Source: Flavobacteriaceae bacterium PRS1 (GTDB lineage Bacteria > Bacteroidota > Bacteroidia > Flavobacteriales > Flavobacteriaceae). From it: a stretch of 40,537 nucleotides of DNA. The position numbers and the translations under genes were made by a program. The stretch covers positions 1-40,537 of the forward strand of contig RDRZ01000020.1 of the NCBI GenBank assembly GCA_003709165.1. The letters run 5' to 3'. The notes below the pieces were generated by a model. That model was given only the letters and a program-made list of their open reading frames with translations, was not told the DNA's origin and did no database searches. Shown here piece after piece: positions 1-7,777 of the stretch (position 1 is the stretch's first letter; each line of letters starts with the position of its first letter).

Positions 1-2
1 CC

Positions 3-221
3 TTTTGGCAATTGAGCAAATGTAAAAGTGCTTACGATTTTTTTGGTGAACAATCTTGGGTTAACTATGAAGGCATATCTGAACAACAAAAAACTAACCG
101 ACTACTTTTACAAACAATTATGAAAAAACATGGGTTTAGAAATTACTCGAAGGAGTGGTGGCATTTTACTTTAAAAGAAGAACCTTTTCCAGATACTTAT
201 TTTAATTTTGTAGTAGAGTAA
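3..221 (+). CDS. VanX/DdpX-like D-Ala-D-Ala dipeptidase, C-terminal fragment (cut by window edge)
   Basis: The reading frame is open from the left edge to a TAA at 219-221, so this is the 3' end of a longer gene. The tail contains YDFFGE followed later by SKEWWHFTL. The EWWH motif is the hallmark of M15D D-alanyl-D-alanine dipeptidases (VanX, DdpX), where its Glu is catalytic and its His binds zinc. The family hydrolyses D-Ala-D-Ala in cell-wall turnover. The residues just before YDFFGE (LSKCKSA) do not resemble the MGT-like stretch usual there. An ATG in another frame at about 19-21 could hint at a one-base lesion, but the window is too short to decide. An internal TTG at 12 would give a 69-residue ORF and is not the true start. 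Confidence 0.72.
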   Translation, partial: FWQLSKCKSAYDFFGEQSWVNYEGISEQQKTNRLLLQTIMKKHGFRNYSKEWWHFTLKEEPFPDTYFNFVVE

Positions 222-287
222 TTATTAGGGTTAGATTTAAAACTAAAATTAAAACCGTATCATTAATTTGAAACAGTTTTAAATAAT

Positions 288-2087
288 TTACAACTTCAAT
301 TTACTATTTGTAGCAATCCATCGATTAATTTTGTCTTCTAATAATGCTAAAGGCACACAACCGGTTTCTAATACTTGATTGTGGAATTGGCGAATATCAA
401 ATTTGTCACCAAGTGCTGTTTTAGCTTTAGCTCGAAGCTCTCTTATTTTTAACTGCCCTATTTTATAAGACAATGCTTGTCCCGGATTAGCCATATAGCG
501 TTCAATTTCTCTTGTAATACTTGCTTCACTTTCGGCCTCATTGTCTAAAGAGTATTGTATAGCTTGTTCTCTTGTCCATCCTTTAGAATGTAGTCCAGTA
601 TCAACTACTAAACGTATAGCTCGATGCATTTCGGCACCAAGCATCCCGAAGTATTGGTAAGGATCTGTATACAAACCTAATTCTTTTCCTAGAGATTCAG
701 TATAAAGTGCCCAACCTTCTCCATAACCACTATACCATAAGGTTTTTCTAAATTGTGGCAACTCAGTACTTTCTTGTTGTAAAGAAATTTGATAATGATG
801 TCCGGGAATAGCTTCGTGTAAAAATAAAGATTCATCCGAATAGGTATTATAAGTTGTTGGATCTGGAATTGGTGTGTAAAAAATACCAGGACGCGTACCA
901 TCTAACGAACCTTGATTGTATTCAGCACTTGCCGAAGCTTCTCTAAATTCTTCTGTTCGTCTCACTTCGAATTTTGTTTTTGGTGTTACATCAAATAATT
1001 TTTCCAGTTGAGGTATCATACGCTGGTGTATTGCATTAAAATTATCTAATACTTGCTGACGCTCCGTAAATGGCATTAAATCTTTGCTATTCCTAACATA
1101 ATTGAAGAAGGATTTTAAATCACCTGTGTAACCAACCTCAGCTTTAATTTTTTCCATTTCTGATAGAATACGAGCAACTTCGTCCAATCCTAATTGATGA
1201 ATTTCAGCAGCAGTCATATTTGTAGTAGTATAGGTTTTTATTTGATGTGCATAGTAAGCTTGGCCATTTGGTACAGCATCATAACCACTAGATGTTCTTC
1301 CGGCTTCCATATAGTCAGAACTCATAAATTGATGCAAACTTTTATAGGCAGGAATTACCTTTTCAAGGAGAATTTCGGTATAACTTTCGGTAAGTGCTTT
1401 TTTATCTTCTTCTGAAAAAGATTCAGGGAAATTCTTTACAGGGCTATAAAATAAATGTTGGTCTAAATCTTCTATAGTCAGCACTTCAAGTTGCGGAAGT
1501 ACTTTTTTAATTAGAGATTTAGGAAGGACATATCCTAACTCGATGCCTTCCTTCATTTTACTTTCGGCTGAAGCCATCCATTCTAAATAACCATTTAATC
1601 GTTGTAACCAATTGTTATAATCGTCAACTGTATCAAAAGGTTGAGCACTAGAGCCACTAGCTAACTGACCTATCATTAAATTTACAGTCCACATTTGGTC
1701 TATTGGGAATAGATCTTGTCTAAAAGTTAAGCGTTGTAAATTAATATCGCAATCCCATTTTAAGATTGCTTTACTCATTTGTTCACTTTCAGATAAATCA
1801 TCATCATTGTATTGAGATAATTGTTCTAAATAGTTTGTGTAATAGGCTTTTATTTTGGTAGCATATTCCTCAGATAAAGTATTTGGAAAACTATTATTGT
1901 AACGATTATCGCCGACAAAAGTGGCATTTATAGGATTTAATTTTAAACTTTCTTCATAATATTCGTCCAGCATTGTATTAAATGCAACACTACTACTATT
2001 TTCTTCAACATTATTTATATTGACATCATTCTTGCAAGACACAAAAAGGATAGAAAGACAAACTAATGCACATATTTTTTTATTCAT
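288..2087 (-). CDS. DUF885 family exported lipoprotein, putative zinc peptidase
   Basis: This 599-residue protein starts with a lipoprotein signal: a short basic N-terminus, a hydrophobic stretch and a lipobox ending at Cys18 (LFVSC). It is therefore probably anchored in the periplasm or outer membrane. The body matches the DUF885 family. The signature HEAIPGHH resembles a zinc-binding HExxxGH peptidase motif, and a downstream GWALYTESLG segment supplies a candidate third ligand (Glu). Length is normal for the family. Peptidase or carboxypeptidase-like activity is inferred from the motif, and the natural substrate is unknown. It is transcribed alone on the minus strand, with a hairpin terminator separating it from the DUF6249 gene upstream. 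The ATG at 2087 is preceded on the minus strand by a weak TAnnTTTG-like box (TATATTTA). Confidence 0.85.
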   Translation of the reverse strand: MNKKICALVCLSILFVSCKNDVNINNVEENSSSVAFNTMLDEYYEESLKLNPINATFVGDNRYNNSFPNTLSEEYATKIKAYYTNYLEQLSQYNDDDLSESEQMSKAILKWDCDINLQRLTFRQDLFPIDQMWTVNLMIGQLASGSSAQPFDTVDDYNNWLQRLNGYLEWMASAESKMKEGIELGYVLPKSLIKKVLPQLEVLTIEDLDQHLFYSPVKNFPESFSEEDKKALTESYTEILLEKVIPAYKSLHQFMSSDYMEAGRTSSGYDAVPNGQAYYAHQIKTYTTTNMTAAEIHQLGLDEVARILSEMEKIKAEVGYTGDLKSFFNYVRNSKDLMPFTERQQVLDNFNAIHQRMIPQLEKLFDVTPKTKFEVRRTEEFREASASAEYNQGSLDGTRPGIFYTPIPDPTTYNTYSDESLFLHEAIPGHHYQISLQQESTELPQFRKTLWYSGYGEGWALYTESLGKELGLYTDPYQYFGMLGAEMHRAIRLVVDTGLHSKGWTREQAIQYSLDNEAESEASITREIERYMANPGQALSYKIGQLKIRELRAKAKTALGDKFDIRQFHNQVLETGCVPLALLEDKINRWIATNSKLKL

Positions 2088-2128
2088 TAGTATTTTTTGG
2101 AGTCTAAATATACTAAAAATAATGTATA

Positions 2129-2173
2129 AAAAAACCGCTTCAATCCCGATAGCAATCGGTAGAAACGGTTTTT
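2129..2173 (-). terminator. Hairpin terminator after the DUF6249 gene, containing a palindromic repeat
   Basis: Arms AAAAACCG and CGGTTTTT enclose an inner palindrome, CCCGATAGCAATCGG. It follows the stop of the 2198-2530 gene, and the minus strand reads into a run of T. The inner part is a near copy of the TCCCGATAGCTATCGGGA repeat found twice near ftsY, so the terminator may have been built from, or invaded by, that repeat. Confidence 0.7.
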
Positions 2174-2197
2174 AGTTTGATTGGTTGTCTTATTAAT

Positions 2198-2530
2198 CTA
2201 CAGCTTTTTTGTTTGAGTAAACCCAATATATAAACCTAATCCAGCCATAAAGAAAATAACTGCTGGATATACAACATCAGAATCTAAACTCGTATAATTG
2301 TCCAATAAAGATGCTATAAATACACCTAATCCAACTCCAATAAGTAAAAAAGCCAAATTAAGAACAAGTACTTTCCAAATTGGCGCTGTATGTTGTTGGC
2401 CTTTACCGAAAATTGATGCATCTGCTCCTTTTTCTATTAACGATAAACGCTCTTTATTGCGAGTTGATAAGTAAAGGTAAAATATACCGAATATTGTTCC
2501 GAATATAATTGCTAAAATTGCTACTTCCAT
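2198..2530 (-). CDS. DUF6249 family small membrane protein
   Basis: This is a 110-residue protein with an N-terminal membrane segment (about residues 4-22), a charged cytoplasmic loop containing RLSLIEKGAD, and two further hydrophobic segments (about 50-72 and 86-104). The RNKERLSLIEKG stretch is typical of the DUF6249 family. Its molecular function is unknown. It is divergent from the ECF sigma factor gene at 2675 and shares a 144-bp intergenic region carrying mirrored promoter-like motifs. That suggests it belongs to the sigma factor's own regulon or helps control it; this is inference from position and motif only. The ATG at 2530 lies about 45 bases below the CGTC element. Confidence 0.75.
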   Translation of the reverse strand: MEVAILAIIFGTIFGIFYLYLSTRNKERLSLIEKGADASIFGKGQQHTAPIWKVLVLNLAFLLIGVGLGVFIASLLDNYTSLDSDVVYPAVIFFMAGLGLYIGFTQTKKL

Positions 2531-2575
2531 AATTGTTTGTTTTTAATTGATTATTTTTATATGTTCAAAGTTTAT

Positions 2576-2602
2576 GACGACAACTTTTTGAATATGGTTA
2601 CA
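2576..2602 (-). promoter_or_regulatory. Candidate ECF-sigma promoter for the DUF6249 gene
   Basis: On the minus strand the sequence reads TGTAAC, then 17 bases, then CGTC. This resembles -35/-10 promoters of ECF sigma factors (for example Bacillus SigX-type TGTAAC...CGTC). The CGTC sits about 46 bases upstream of the ATG at 2530. The motif mirrors the one on the plus strand in front of the sigma gene. No other promoter-region copy was noticed in the window by eye. Confidence 0.5.
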
Positions 2603-2645
2603 ACATTTTGCATTTATTTTAATTTTATTATAAAATGTGTAACCA
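2595..2645. repeat. Inverted repeat in the divergent sigma/DUF6249 promoter region
   Basis: TGGTTACAACATTTT (2595-2609) and AAAATGTGTAACCA (2632-2645) are reverse complements apart from one missing base, and flank a 22-base AT-only-like spacer. Each arm contains the TGTAAC(C) element of one of the two divergent promoters. The symmetry may reflect two oppositely oriented promoters used by the same sigma factor, or an operator. Confidence 0.75.
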
Positions 2646-2664
2646 AAACAATATATATAGAGTC
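2638..2664 (+). promoter_or_regulatory. Candidate ECF-sigma promoter for the sigma factor gene
   Basis: TGTAAC (2638-2643), 17 bases, then AGTC (2661-2664) followed by AAA. It has the same -35 box and spacing as the minus-strand partner at 2576-2602. The ATG at 2675 follows within 11 bases, so transcription from here would give a very short leader. That is either a nearly leaderless mRNA or a reason to doubt this half of the pair. Confidence 0.42.
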
Positions 2665-2674
2665 AAAGTAACAG

Positions 2675-3273
2675 ATGACCATCAACGATCAAGTTTATAT
2701 AAACAAAATATTGAACGGCGATACCAATGCGTTTACTGTATTGGTAGATCGTTATAAGGATTTGGTATTTACTTTAGCCTTGCGAATGGTTAAAAACAGG
2801 GAAGAAGCTGAAGAAGTTTCTCAAGATACTTTTATAAAAGTTTATAATTCTTTAAATAGATTTAAAGACGATTCTAAATTTTCAACTTGGATATACAGAG
2901 TAGCTTATAATACTTGTTTAGATCGATTAAAAAAAAATAATCGTCAGAGTATACTGTTGCTATAGATGAATATACTGAGCATCAAGTAAAGACTTTAGAA
3001 AATGCTTTAGATGCTCTTGAAGAACAAGAAAAACAATTGGCAATTAAAAAATGTTTAGAAATGTTGCCAAGTGAAGATAGTTTTATTTTAACTTTATATT
3101 ATTTTGAAGAACTGTCTTTAGACGAAATATCAAAAATCACAGGTTTAAAACCTAACAATGTTAAAGTGAAGCTTTTTAGAAGCCGAAAAAAATTGGCTAC
3201 AATATTAAAGCAACATTTAGAACCAGAAATAATCGAAAGTTATGAAGGAATATACAGAACAGCATTTAGATAA
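2675..3273 (+). pseudogene. ECF (RpoE-like) RNA polymerase sigma factor, frameshifted between regions 2 and 4
   Basis: The first part (2675-2965) encodes sigma region 2, with AFTVLVDRYKDLVFTLALR, EAEEVSQDTFIKVY and FSTWIYRVAYNTCLDRLKK. It then ends prematurely at TAG 2963-2965. The second part, open from 2941 in another frame, continues EYTVAIDEYTEHQVK and holds sigma region 4 (MLPSEDSFILTLYYFEELSL, NVKVKLFRSRKKL), ending at 3273. Adding one base near 2946-2950 (CAG-AGT to CAG-GAG-T) would restore a single protein of about 200 residues, normal for ECF factors. Slippage in the A9 run (2929-2937) cannot explain it, because the -1 frame meets TAA at 2938. The second part has no ATG before region 4, only TTG at 3037. 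The lesion could be a true mutation or a sequence error. Its 3' end overlaps the next gene by 32 bases, a sign of translational coupling. Confidence 0.85.
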
Positions 3274-3589
3274 ATTGGCAAAAGTTGAGGCTTCGGCCAC
3301 TAGTAGTATTACCGTGTACAAACCCCTAATTTCAAAAAGCGGATGGTTAATAATTTCTATTTTGGTAATTGGTGGTTTGACTTATGGTATTTTCAGTAGT
3401 GGATTGGAAGGATTAGGATGGTTTGACAATGTATACTACAGCATTATTTCTAATAATAAAGTTACAGAAGCGATTTCCAGAATTACGTTTTCTAAAACTT
3501 TAATGTATGCCATAGGTTTATGTGGATTAATGTTTTTAATACAAATACCAATGATGAAACATTATTTTAATAGGAAATTTGAATATTAA
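3242..3589 (+). CDS. Small membrane protein encoded with the ECF sigma factor (possible anti-sigma or partner)
   Basis: This is a 115-residue protein with a short cytoplasmic N-terminus (MKEYTEQHLDKLAK) and two hydrophobic segments (about residues 34-52 and 82-104). It starts inside the sigma gene, overlapping it by 32 bases, so the two are translated as a unit. Position and topology suggest a membrane regulator of the sigma factor, but no known anti-sigma domain (ZAS-type zinc motif) is visible. The step from DKLAKVEA to the first membrane segment is short. From memory, related flavobacterial proteins have a longer N-terminal region here, so an internal deletion is possible but unproven. Confidence 0.65.
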   Translation: MKEYTEQHLDKLAKVEASATSSITVYKPLISKSGWLIISILVIGGLTYGIFSSGLEGLGWFDNVYYSIISNNKVTEAISRITFSKTLMYAIGLCGLMFLIQIPMMKHYFNRKFEY

Positions 3590-3606
3590 TTATATTTAAG
3601 AATAAA

Positions 3607-3635
3607 AAACCACTTCAAAATTAAAGAAGTGGTTT
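3607..3635. terminator. Hairpin terminator between convergent genes
   Basis: AAACCACTTC (3607-3616) and GAAGTGGTTT (3626-3635) form a perfect 10-bp stem with a 9-base loop. It sits between the sigma-operon membrane gene (ends 3589, plus) and the serine hydrolase (ends 3659, minus), with A/T runs on both sides, so it can serve both directions. Confidence 0.8.
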
Positions 3636-3658
3636 AATGCTACTATGATTAAAAAAGT

Positions 3659-5311
3659 TTACTCAATTTTTTTAGCTTCAATATCTTGTCCACCTTGATG
3701 CAAGGTTAAGCTTGTAACTTCACCATTATCATTTTTATTAAAGTCTATACTTGCAGGTACAACTTTAAAAAAGAATGTTGTTTCTGTTTCAGCAAAAATT
3801 TCAAATTGTGGTTGTCCTGTAAGTTGTGCAAAAATTTGATTTTCCTTTGTTGCTATTTCAATTACAAATCCTGGTTGTAACTCATATTTACCAATATATT
3901 GTTTGAGTATTTCTGCATCGACTGTAATTGCAGTTTTTTCTGGTTCTGGTTTTTTTTCTGTTTCAATTCCAATAGATTTGTTTCCTCCGTTTTCAAAACT
4001 AGCTTGTTTCTTTCCATCTTTTTCTGAAAAATTATAAGTGATATTACCATCTTCAAAAATAAATTGATCAGCAGTCATTGAATAAATTTCAAAAACTGTA
4101 CTACCTTCTCTTTGGCTAAATATTTTACCTTCTTTTACTATGATAAATCTAACAGCACCATCTTCAAATTGATATGCTCCTGTCCATTTTTGAAGCTCAC
4201 TTTCGGTTAAAGTTATGGCATCTTTAATATCTGGAAACGGTTTTCCGATAACCAATGCTGCAATTTTGTTTGTAACACCACTTGGAGAATTACAAGAACA
4301 ATTAGTCAAGATTGAAACAAACACATCTTCTTCAGGTAAATAAATGCCATGTGTTGTATATCCAAAAATTCCTCCACCATGCGAAATACTTACTGAGCCA
4401 TTAATATCGCCTTCCATTAAACCGTATCCATAGCTTATATGTTCGCCATCATTAAGCGTAGAGCCATGTATTGCTTTCTCATAACTTGTACGTGTAATTA
4501 ATTGATTGGTGTTTAAAGCTTTTTGCCAGATAAGTAAATCATCAACTGTTGACATAATTGATCCAGCTGCATAAGGTAAGGTCAAGCTTAAATAATCTGC
4601 ATTTATATAACCATTTCTGTTTTGATAACCAGAAGCTCTGTTCTTTATTAGTTTAGACATACTGCCATAATAAGATTTTTTCATTCCTAATTTTTCAAAA
4701 ATATTTTTTTCTATAAAATCAGCATAGCTTTGTTCAGAAACAACTTCAATAATATAACCAAGTAAAATGTATCCCGAATTATTATACAGGAAATTTTCAC
4801 CTGGATCAAAATTCATTGGTTCGTTTTTAAAAACATTAATCAATTCAGTTGGAGTCATATCAATACGAGCATTTTTCATAAAGCTTTCCATACTTGTATA
4901 ACTCTTTATGCCAGAAGTGTGGTTTAATAAATGATGAACGGTTATTGTTTTGTCACTTGTTGGATAGTCTGGAATAAATTTAGTGATTTCATCCTCTAAA
5001 TTTAATTTTCCTTGTTCCATTAACATTAAAATGGATATTGCTGTAAATTGCTTGGTAATGGAACCGATTTCAAATACATTAACAGGTGTCATTGCAATTC
5101 CTAATTCAAGGTTGGCATTACCAAAAGCTTTTCTGTATATAACCTCGCCATTTTTATAAATTAATGTTACAGCTCCTGGTTCGTTAGGTTTGTATTTAGC
5201 TTCTAATAATTGATCGATGTTTTCTTCTAAAGTTTGAGTATAACCAATGGTTACAAATAGTAAGCATAAGATAAAAAGAGATTGGTTTTTAAATTGACGT
5301 AGTGTTTTCAT
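3659..5311 (-). CDS. Exported serine hydrolase, beta-lactamase class C / S12 family, with C-terminal DUF3471-like domains
   Basis: This 550-residue protein has a cleavable signal peptide (about residues 1-25, ending GYTQ). The S12 catalytic motifs are present: SITK (Ser84-Lys87), YNN (Tyr176-x-Asn178) and HGGG near residue 310 in place of KTG. This is the usual pattern of penicillin-binding-protein-like esterases and D-aminopeptidases rather than true beta-lactamases. Beyond about residue 365 there are two related beta-rich segments (ELQKWTGAYQFEDGAVRF and ILKQYIGKYELQPGFVIE), which look like tandem DUF3471-type repeats. It is probably periplasmic. The substrate cannot be told from sequence; peptides, peptidoglycan fragments or esters are all possible. 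It is monocistronic, and its 3' end shares a terminator with the convergent sigma operon. Confidence 0.88.
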   Translation of the reverse strand: MKTLRQFKNQSLFILCLLFVTIGYTQTLEENIDQLLEAKYKPNEPGAVTLIYKNGEVIYRKAFGNANLELGIAMTPVNVFEIGSITKQFTAISILMLMEQGKLNLEDEITKFIPDYPTSDKTITVHHLLNHTSGIKSYTSMESFMKNARIDMTPTELINVFKNEPMNFDPGENFLYNNSGYILLGYIIEVVSEQSYADFIEKNIFEKLGMKKSYYGSMSKLIKNRASGYQNRNGYINADYLSLTLPYAAGSIMSTVDDLLIWQKALNTNQLITRTSYEKAIHGSTLNDGEHISYGYGLMEGDINGSVSISHGGGIFGYTTHGIYLPEEDVFVSILTNCSCNSPSGVTNKIAALVIGKPFPDIKDAITLTESELQKWTGAYQFEDGAVRFIIVKEGKIFSQREGSTVFEIYSMTADQFIFEDGNITYNFSEKDGKKQASFENGGNKSIGIETEKKPEPEKTAITVDAEILKQYIGKYELQPGFVIEIATKENQIFAQLTGQPQFEIFAETETTFFFKVVPASIDFNKNDNGEVTSLTLHQGGQDIEAKKIE

Positions 5312-5520
5312 CTGTTTATTTTTATTGTTTTTTAATGGTCAGATGGAACATTCATATAATCATTTCTAGTGTGATTAAAAGTCTAATTATGAATGTTTCA
5401 TTTTATGAATATTGGTTGGATTGAAATTACGGGTTTTTTATTTGACGACTAATAAGAGATTTAGTTACAAAAATGAATTTATTACTTTTATAATTTTAAC
5501 GACCATACATAATATATACC

Positions 5521-5895
5521 ATGAAAAAAATTGTGATATTCCTTCTTTTAGTATTCTTTTTAACTTTCACAACAACTAGTGCACAAGTAGATCAAACAAT
5601 AGTTGTTCAAAATTACTATTGGGCAAAAGAAGGGAAAATTGATGAGGTTTATGCACATCGTTTGTATGCGAGTAAGGTGAGAGATAGTTTTGGATTAGCA
5701 GTTGGAAGAGTTTTAAAACGTATTGGAGAAAATGGAGAATTATCTCATGTAATTTGGGAATGTGAATACAATAGCGAAGCAGCACGAATAGAAGATGTAA
5801 GATTACTTACAGAATCAAGAGCTTTTGAAAAGGTTACCAAAAAAATGGGAATGTTAATAGATAAATTTGAAAGAGGTGTTTATAAAGTAAACTAA
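5521..5895 (+). CDS. Small secreted protein, possible dimeric alpha/beta-barrel fold
   Basis: A 124-residue product with a clear signal peptide (MKKIVIFLLLVFFLTFTTTSAQ). The mature part (VDQTIVVQNYYWAKEGKIDEVYAHRL...) has the alternating strand-helix pattern and a VVQNYY...KEGK start reminiscent of small dimeric alpha/beta-barrel (ABM-like) proteins. I do not recognise a specific family and assign no function. The stop codon overlaps that of the convergent MOSC gene (5892-5895), so there is no room for a separate terminator. Confidence 0.65.
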   Translation: MKKIVIFLLLVFFLTFTTTSAQVDQTIVVQNYYWAKEGKIDEVYAHRLYASKVRDSFGLAVGRVLKRIGENGELSHVIWECEYNSEAARIEDVRLLTESRAFEKVTKKMGMLIDKFERGVYKVN

Positions 5896-6527
5896 TATAA
5901 ATAAGCCTTTAATTTTTCTCTTTTTTCCTCTGGGATAGCATCGTTATTTATTGCTAAATTTAGTAACTCTTGATTTTTGACTTTTACAAATAACAAATTA
6001 AAAAACTGCGATGTTGTTAAACTGTTTTTTGCTTGTTCAATTAATTCAAGAGGGTCTCCAGTTTTCACATAACCTTCTTCTAAAACGCGAACATAAGTTC
6101 CAGAATGGTTGTGCTCAATAAATTGCTTGAGTACTTTTTGTGTGCCGAACTTTATGCCAAATTTAAAACAAGGTTCACGTGGTTGTGTAATTTGTATTAA
6201 TGAAGAACCAATTTTATAAATATCACCAATACAAATTTTGGTTTCATCTAATCCTGAAACCGTAAGGTTTTCTCCAAACATTCCCCAATTCCATTCTAAA
6301 TTTGGGTGCAATTTTTTCCAATAGTCATAGTTATCTGCCGAAAATAAGTAGCAGGCTTTGTATAGACCTCCATGATACCTTCTATCTGACACTTCATCAT
6401 CTTTTACTACTTCTTTTCCTAAAAAAATAGGTTGTTTAGTTGGGGTTTTATAAATGCCAGTAGTGACTTTTTTTCCTCTCCATAAAATGGTTGTTGGCTT
6501 TGCGATATTGGTCGAGATTATTTGCAT
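5892..6527 (-). CDS. MOSC domain protein, YiiM-like
   Basis: The family binds sulfur or molybdenum cofactor. MOSC proteins carry out sulfur-transfer or molybdoenzyme reactions, and the YiiM type is linked to N-hydroxylated base and metabolite reduction. Visible features are the YHGGLYKACYLF segment, GENLTVSGLDE, and the conserved cysteine in QPREPCFKFG. The longer frame begins at 6545, but the ATG at 6527 gives MQIISTNIAKPTTILW, which matches how YiiM-like proteins begin, so 211 residues is preferred over 217. It is convergent with, and overlaps by 4 bases, the small secreted protein gene. There is a 120-bp non-coding gap before the aldo/keto reductase upstream. Confidence 0.85.
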   Translation of the reverse strand: MQIISTNIAKPTTILWRGKKVTTGIYKTPTKQPIFLGKEVVKDDEVSDRRYHGGLYKACYLFSADNYDYWKKLHPNLEWNWGMFGENLTVSGLDETKICIGDIYKIGSSLIQITQPREPCFKFGIKFGTQKVLKQFIEHNHSGTYVRVLEEGYVKTGDPLELIEQAKNSLTTSQFFNLLFVKVKNQELLNLAINNDAIPEEKREKLKAYLY

Positions 6528-6545
6528 ATTTTTTAAGAGTCGCAT

Positions 6546-6665
6546 GTATGAGTAGTGGTGGATTGCTACTTACTGACCCTTCATTTTTGTTAATTATTTG
6601 TTTTTAGTACTGTTTCCGCTATTGCATATAAATGTTGCCAACAGTTCATATTATGCCAAATATGG
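6546..6665. other. Non-coding gap downstream of the aldo/keto reductase; possible repeat scar
   Basis: No ORF or clear terminator is seen. The minus strand contains ACTGTTGGCAACATTTATAT and a nearby AGCGGAAACAGTACT, phrases I associate with dispersed intergenic sequence in Bacteroidota genomes. The recognition is from memory and no second copy occurs in this window. Confidence 0.3.
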
Positions 6666-7568
6666 CTAAGGTAATTGTTTACCTACAGAGGCAATATATA
6701 TATTCAACCATTGTTCAATACTCATGTCAATATTTAAAGCTTCTACAGCATTTTTTATTCTCGATATTTTTCCGCTACCAATAATCGGAATTATATGAGC
6801 AGGATGTTTTAGTAACCAACTATAGATAATCTTATCAATACTGTCAACATCAAGTTCGTTGGCAACTTCAGTTAAACTATTAAATATTCTTTGTTCTTTT
6901 TCTCCTTCAGGACTTATTATTTTACCTCCGGCTAAAGGAGACCATGCCAAAGGTTTTATTCTTTTTTTAAGAAAAAAGTCCATATTTCCATTGTCGAAAT
7001 TTTCTAAACAAAAAGGAGATATTTCTACCTGATTAGTCACCAAATCATCATTTAAGTAAGAATTTAGCATTTCATACTGCTGAGGGTTAAAATTTGAAAC
7101 TCCGAAATGCAATACTTTCCCGCTTTGTTTCAAAATAGAAAAAGCCTTAGCCACCTCTTCTGGGTTAAAAAATGGGGAAGGACGATGAAGTAAAAGTAGG
7201 TCTATATAGTCAGTTCCAAAATTTGCTAAAGAGTTATTTACTGAAGAAATAATATGTTCAAAATTATAATCATAATAGCCAATTTGTCTTTCAGGAAATT
7301 TATCCGAAACAGGCTTAATACCACATTTAGTAATAATTTGGATATCATTTCGGAGTCCTTTTTTTATAGTTAAAGCATTTCCAAATAATTCCTCATTGTT
7401 ATAATTCCCGTAGATATCTGCATGATCAAAAGTTGTTATTCCAAGTTCAATTAACTTTTGAATTAATTCTAGTAATTCTTGATTTGACATATTCCAGTCA
7501 AGTAACCTCCAGTGTCCGTGAACTAAAGGTGAAATTTTCAAATTGTCTGAAAGCTTTATTTTATCCAT
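6666..7568 (-). CDS. Aldo/keto reductase, YdhF-like oxidoreductase
   Basis: A 300-residue cytoplasmic NADPH-dependent oxidoreductase of the AKR superfamily (TIM barrel). The catalytic tetrad is visible: Asp48 and Tyr53 in FDHADIYGNY, Lys81 in IITKCG and His128 in LLLLHRPSP. The HRPSPFFNPEEVAKAF and GVSNFNPQQYEML segments are typical of the YdhF/YcsN-like subgroup. The carbonyl substrate is unknown. It is flanked on both sides by intergenic sequence without partner genes and looks monocistronic. A small inverted repeat (AAACTGAT at 7578-7585, ATCAGTTT at 7607-7614) lies just upstream of the ATG and may affect its expression. Confidence 0.9.
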   Translation of the reverse strand: MDKIKLSDNLKISPLVHGHWRLLDWNMSNQELLELIQKLIELGITTFDHADIYGNYNNEELFGNALTIKKGLRNDIQIITKCGIKPVSDKFPERQIGYYDYNFEHIISSVNNSLANFGTDYIDLLLLHRPSPFFNPEEVAKAFSILKQSGKVLHFGVSNFNPQQYEMLNSYLNDDLVTNQVEISPFCLENFDNGNMDFFLKKRIKPLAWSPLAGGKIISPEGEKEQRIFNSLTEVANELDVDSIDKIIYSWLLKHPAHIIPIIGSGKISRIKNAVEALNIDMSIEQWLNIYIASVGKQLP

Positions 7569-7679
7569 TTTAAATGTTTAAACTGATAATTGGTGGTAAT
7601 TTTATAATCAGTTTTAATTGTTTTCTTCCTGTCGACAAGTAGGAACGAATGTAGTAGATTTTTCTCACTATGTCAATAA

Positions 7680-7709
7680 AAAACCACTTTGCTTTTACAA
7701 AGTGGTTTT
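7680..7709 (-). terminator. Rho-independent terminator of htpG
   Basis: AAAACCACTTT (7680-7690) and AAAGTGGTTTT (7699-7709) form an 11-bp stem with an 8-base loop. On the minus strand the stem is followed by further T residues. It lies about 70 bases past the htpG stop. Confidence 0.85.
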
Positions 7710-7751
7710 GGGTTTTATGAGTTTCCATTTTTCAAGGGAATGACAATGAGT

Positions 7752-7767
7752 TTCCCACTCTCGGGAA
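7752..7767. repeat. Short dispersed hairpin (TTCCC..GGGAA type)
   Basis: TTCCC-ACTCTC-GGGAA, directly after the htpG stop and before its terminator. It is one of several similar small palindromes in this window (13649-13668, 26854-26871 and others) and is preceded by TGACAATGAG, as in the longer GTCATTCC-type units. Confidence 0.55.
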
Positions 7768-7777
7768 TACGCTTCGC

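Noticed and set aside
2929..2940. Programmed -1 frameshift at the A9 run of the sigma gene
   Set aside because: The -1 frame reads TAA at 2938-2940, so slippage there would end translation rather than reach region 4.
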